Source: Nymphalis io (lineage: Eukaryota > Arthropoda > Insecta > Lepidoptera > Nymphalidae). From it: a stretch of DNA of 64,000 bases. Each line of letters begins with the position of its first letter. Position 1 is the stretch's first letter. The DNA lies in assembly GCF_905147045.1 (NCBI RefSeq), contig NC_065898.1:3596001-3660000 (forward strand), in the 5' to 3' direction. Of the stretch, positions 61,299 through 64,000 are shown piece by piece. The position numbers and the translations under genes are program-made. The notes below the pieces were generated by a model. The model was given only the letters and a program-made list of their open reading frames with translations, ran no database searches and was not told the origin of the DNA.

Positions 61299-61437
61299 CA
61301 TTTTAATTATTTGTTATATCCCGTCCGGCCATATGAGTTTACGACGACACTGCAAAATACGTGTGCTTCGGCGGCTGTTTGGCGTGCTACTGCAGGTTTC
61401 AGGTTGGCTGGAATTCGATAAATGATTGCGCGCGCGC
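61299..61437 (-). promoter_or_regulatory. Candidate first exon and start codon of the nucleotidase locus
   Basis: On the minus strand an ATG (61301-61299) is followed immediately by the strong donor GTGAGT. Splicing to 33394 gives Met-Thr-Arg-Leu-Pro in phase with the signal peptide. The context AAAATG is favourable, an in-frame TAA lies five codons upstream (GATATAACAAATAATTAAAATG region), and the preceding 130 bp are locally GC-rich with a run of CGCG, as for a 5' UTR. A short upstream ORF (MAGRDITNN) precedes the start. The main alternative is an ATG-GAA-GAG before GTATGT at 50084-50092. Unproven without transcripts. Confidence 0.35.
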
Positions 61438-63529
61438 ATCTCCTCTGATAAATTGATAAGGATAACACATTTCCTACTTTACAATATGTATAAATATTAT
61501 CTCTATTGTTCTCAATTACCAACGTCCAATAAAAAAAAGAGTTGAAGTAATATTTTTTTTAGTAAGTTTGTATAATTAAACTACACTATATAGTTATGGT
61601 TTTATTTTAATAAATAATGTATTCTAAAGTATTCGTATGTTTTATTTTATATAGTGCAATTTATAGTAATCAAGAAAATAATGCAATTTAATTATTCATA
61701 AAATGCTAAATGAGCATTGCGATATTTCTACAATACTAAAATAGTCATAATAAAAATTCATAAGAAATAAATAGTAACTTTTCTAAAAGACACTACTAAC
61801 GAGTCGATATGGACCAGTAGATAGAAGTATATTTTGAGTGAAGATCATGGGTTCATATCAAAGGGATTTGGACAAGCACCAATGACTACTCTTGCGCTTA
61901 ATTTGTATTTATTATACATAGGGAAAACACCACGAGGAATAATATTGTGTATTACAAGTTATAATATTGTGGGAATACGATACTGTAAAATAGGATGTTT
62001 TATGTCATTATATACAAAAACGTGTAATTGCGAGACAATTGTATGCAAAAAGTCGATTGAGTCTATTAGTGACTAAATACATAATAAAAAAAAAACTTAA
62101 AAACGAATCGACCGCCTTCAGACACGTTCATCTTAGGTTGCGGATCAACATCAACGAACACGGGTATATTTTTGAATACGAATATTTAGTTATATAATAA
62201 ATCTATACTTAACTTAATATGACGGAAACTCAAACGCAAATCCAAATTCAAACGTAAATCACAATCTTTTACCATGAGTAAAATACTAGTCCTTTAGTAA
62301 GAGTAACAAGAAATCGTTAGAGGTAAATAGATCGGACTGTGTACTACATACGTTTGATTAAATCATTGAAAAATGAAGTACTAATTCCAATTAAAAGAAG
62401 CCGTGTGTGAAACAACATGCCAGTTCCATTTAATTTATTTATTGAAACATGTCGGGGAAAGCATGTCGAAAATTTGTAGGCACGGAACAAAGACTGAAAA
62501 CATTTTTTAAAAGTCGCTACTCTTTTGTTTCTTTTATATATGTTTGAGTATGTATTTAAGAAACGTTTGTGTACATATCATATATAAAGTTATCATCGAA
62601 ATAATTCTATATAATAATAATAAATATAACCTATTTTTAAGCAGAATTGTACATTTTAAGGTACGCTTAGTAATAATAATATAAAATAAAGAAAAAAAAA
62701 AAACTATTGAAACAATTTTACTTTGAATCTAATTAGTATAATATAGTTCTTATTTCTAACTTACACTTGCTACCACAAAATACGTGATTTAAATTTTCTA
62801 AGGTATTTACGATAACCAACCAACAGTATAATCGCATATCGTTACCGTAAGATTGCGTTAATGCAAAATGTCGTATGTCAAAATTGTGCACTTTACGTCG
62901 AGATTATAAACACTATAAATTTCCTTGTGTTTTTTTAATATAAGATTCCTGTATTTTTTAGTATCTGTTTTTATGTTTATTTATGTAGCATCAAATTAAC
63001 AAATAAAATAATTATCTGTTTAAAACATAAAACCGTTTTTTATGAAACTCTTGTCATTTGAAATTCTCATTTTATCTAGTTGTTATATTCAGTCCAAGTA
63101 AAGTATTTATAAGAAATACAAAGCACATTTCTTTCTTATCTTTGATGCCTTTTAATAAGTGTTAAAAATGAAAAGCATTTGTTGACAATTAACATAATAC
63201 TGTTACGTTTCCTGTTTCCTAGAACATGTAGGGTCTAAACATTTATGTGTCAATAAATGTGAGTCAACAAATGCTCCATTCATGTAAACTGTATTGATTT
63301 TAGTTCAGGTAAGTCTTATGCTGTTAAAAAAAAGTTAAAAATGACAAAGCATGTCGGACGAATATCGACCGCACCTGTCATATGATCGCTGCAGGAATCA
63401 TGTATAAAGCTACGACCACACCTGTGCAACACAATGCGAACAAGTATAAAACAAACGAATTTCGAACCTTTGTCTCTTTGATAGTCAACATTTTTTATTG
63501 CACTCCCTTATACATACAAATAACTTTTT
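61438..63529. other. AT-rich flank with no recognised gene
   Basis: One diverged SINE head (61800-61960) is recognisable: GTCGATATGGACCAGTAGAT, ATCATGGGTTCATATCAAAG, GGACAAGCACCAATGACTAC. The rest shows nothing I can name on either strand. Confidence 0.45.
61800..61960 (+). repeat. tRNA-derived SINE (family 1), degenerate head
   Basis: Head-like GAGTCGATATGGACCAGTAG, a box B-like GGGTTCATATC, then GACAAGCACCAATGACTA and GCGCTTAATTTGTATTTAT in family order. The 3' half is not recognisable. Confidence 0.5.
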
Positions 63530-63760
63530 TTATAGCATTGGTAGGCGGACGAAAATATGGGCCACCTGATGGTAAGTGGTCACCAACGCCCATAGACATT
63601 GGCACGGTAAGAAATGTTAACCATCGCTTACATCGCCAATGTGCCACCAATCTTGGGAACTAAGATGTTATGTCCCTTGTATAATTACACTGGCTCACTC
63701 ACCCTTCAAACCGGAACACAACAATACCAAGTAATGCTGTTTTGCGGAAGAATATACTTG
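63530..63760 (+). repeat. Dispersed repeat family 2
   Basis: GGTAGGCGGACGAAAATATG, GGCCACCTGATGGTAAGTGG, CACCAACGCCCATAGACATT, AACCATCGCTTACATCGCCA, TGCCACCAATCTTGGGAACT, GTTATGTCCCTTG, CACTGGCTCACTCACCCTTC and GCTGTTTTGCGGAAGAATAT. Same block order as 54418-54715 with a truncated end. Confidence 0.8.
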
Positions 63761-64000
63761 AATTGTTTTGTTTAAATAAGTTGTAATAGGGTTTATACAC
63801 CATGTAAGATTTTTATTATAATTATTAAAACAAAACCATCATAAAATCTAAAAAAGATGTGTATTTTCGGGTGCTTTAGTGATTGCATTTAACGACTGTA
63901 TTGTGTTAAATATTATGGTTTCACGTTATGATAGTTATCGCGTTATTTGATGCAGTCTCGGCTTTATAGATGATGAGGACGAATTTTTACAGGTGTCTGT

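Noticed and set aside
61834..62076. 80-codon plus-strand open frame
   Set aside because: It begins inside a degenerate SINE head and shows no conserved motif.

Overview
This is an AT-rich animal nuclear window with spliced genes and many short interspersed repeats. The repertoire (several copies of a tRNA-headed SINE resembling those of nymphalid butterflies, an RTE-like retrotransposon fragment, mariner and hAT remnants) points to a lepidopteran, probably a nymphalid. That assignment is inferred from repeat style and gene content, with no database search. No bacterial operon, CRISPR array, rRNA gene or intact tRNA gene was seen.

Layout. Positions 147-10575 (+) hold the 3' part of the gene for nuclear pore membrane glycoprotein 210 (Nup210/gp210): 18 exons that splice in phase into about 1130 codons, ending in the lumenal domain, one membrane segment and a short tail. 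Its introns carry SINEs and other repeats. After about 4 kb without a gene come two divergent genes, OSCP1-like (14841-15830, minus) and SMYD4-like (15887-17893, plus). Their start codons are only 56 bp apart, so they must share a compact promoter.

From 18.7 to 33.4 kb on the minus strand lies an ecto-5'-nucleotidase (CD73/NT5E family) locus of unusual shape. Two upstream exons encode the signal peptide and the first half of the metallophosphatase domain (DxH and GD motifs). They are followed by four tandem large terminal exons. Each begins at an acceptor of identical phase and encodes the rest of the enzyme up to a hydrophobic GPI-type tail and a stop. I see no separate upstream exons for copies A, B and C, so the locus looks like one shared head with four alternative catalytic/C-terminal cassettes. 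The cassette nearest the head (copy D) has lost several catalytic residues while staying fully open, so it may be a pseudoenzyme isoform. The shared head lacks an initiator Met. The best candidate start is an ATG directly abutting a splice donor at 61299-61301, in a GC-rich island, which would imply a first intron of about 28 kb.

Positions 33.4-64 kb contain no other convincing gene. They hold a 5'-truncated RTE-like LINE with target-site duplications, an internally deleted mariner, two tRNA-headed SINEs of a second family (one with a striking inverted duplication), and many fragments of two dispersed repeat families. The remainder is AT-rich unique-looking DNA.

Coordinates of exons come from reading splice sites and frames by eye; no transcript evidence was available.
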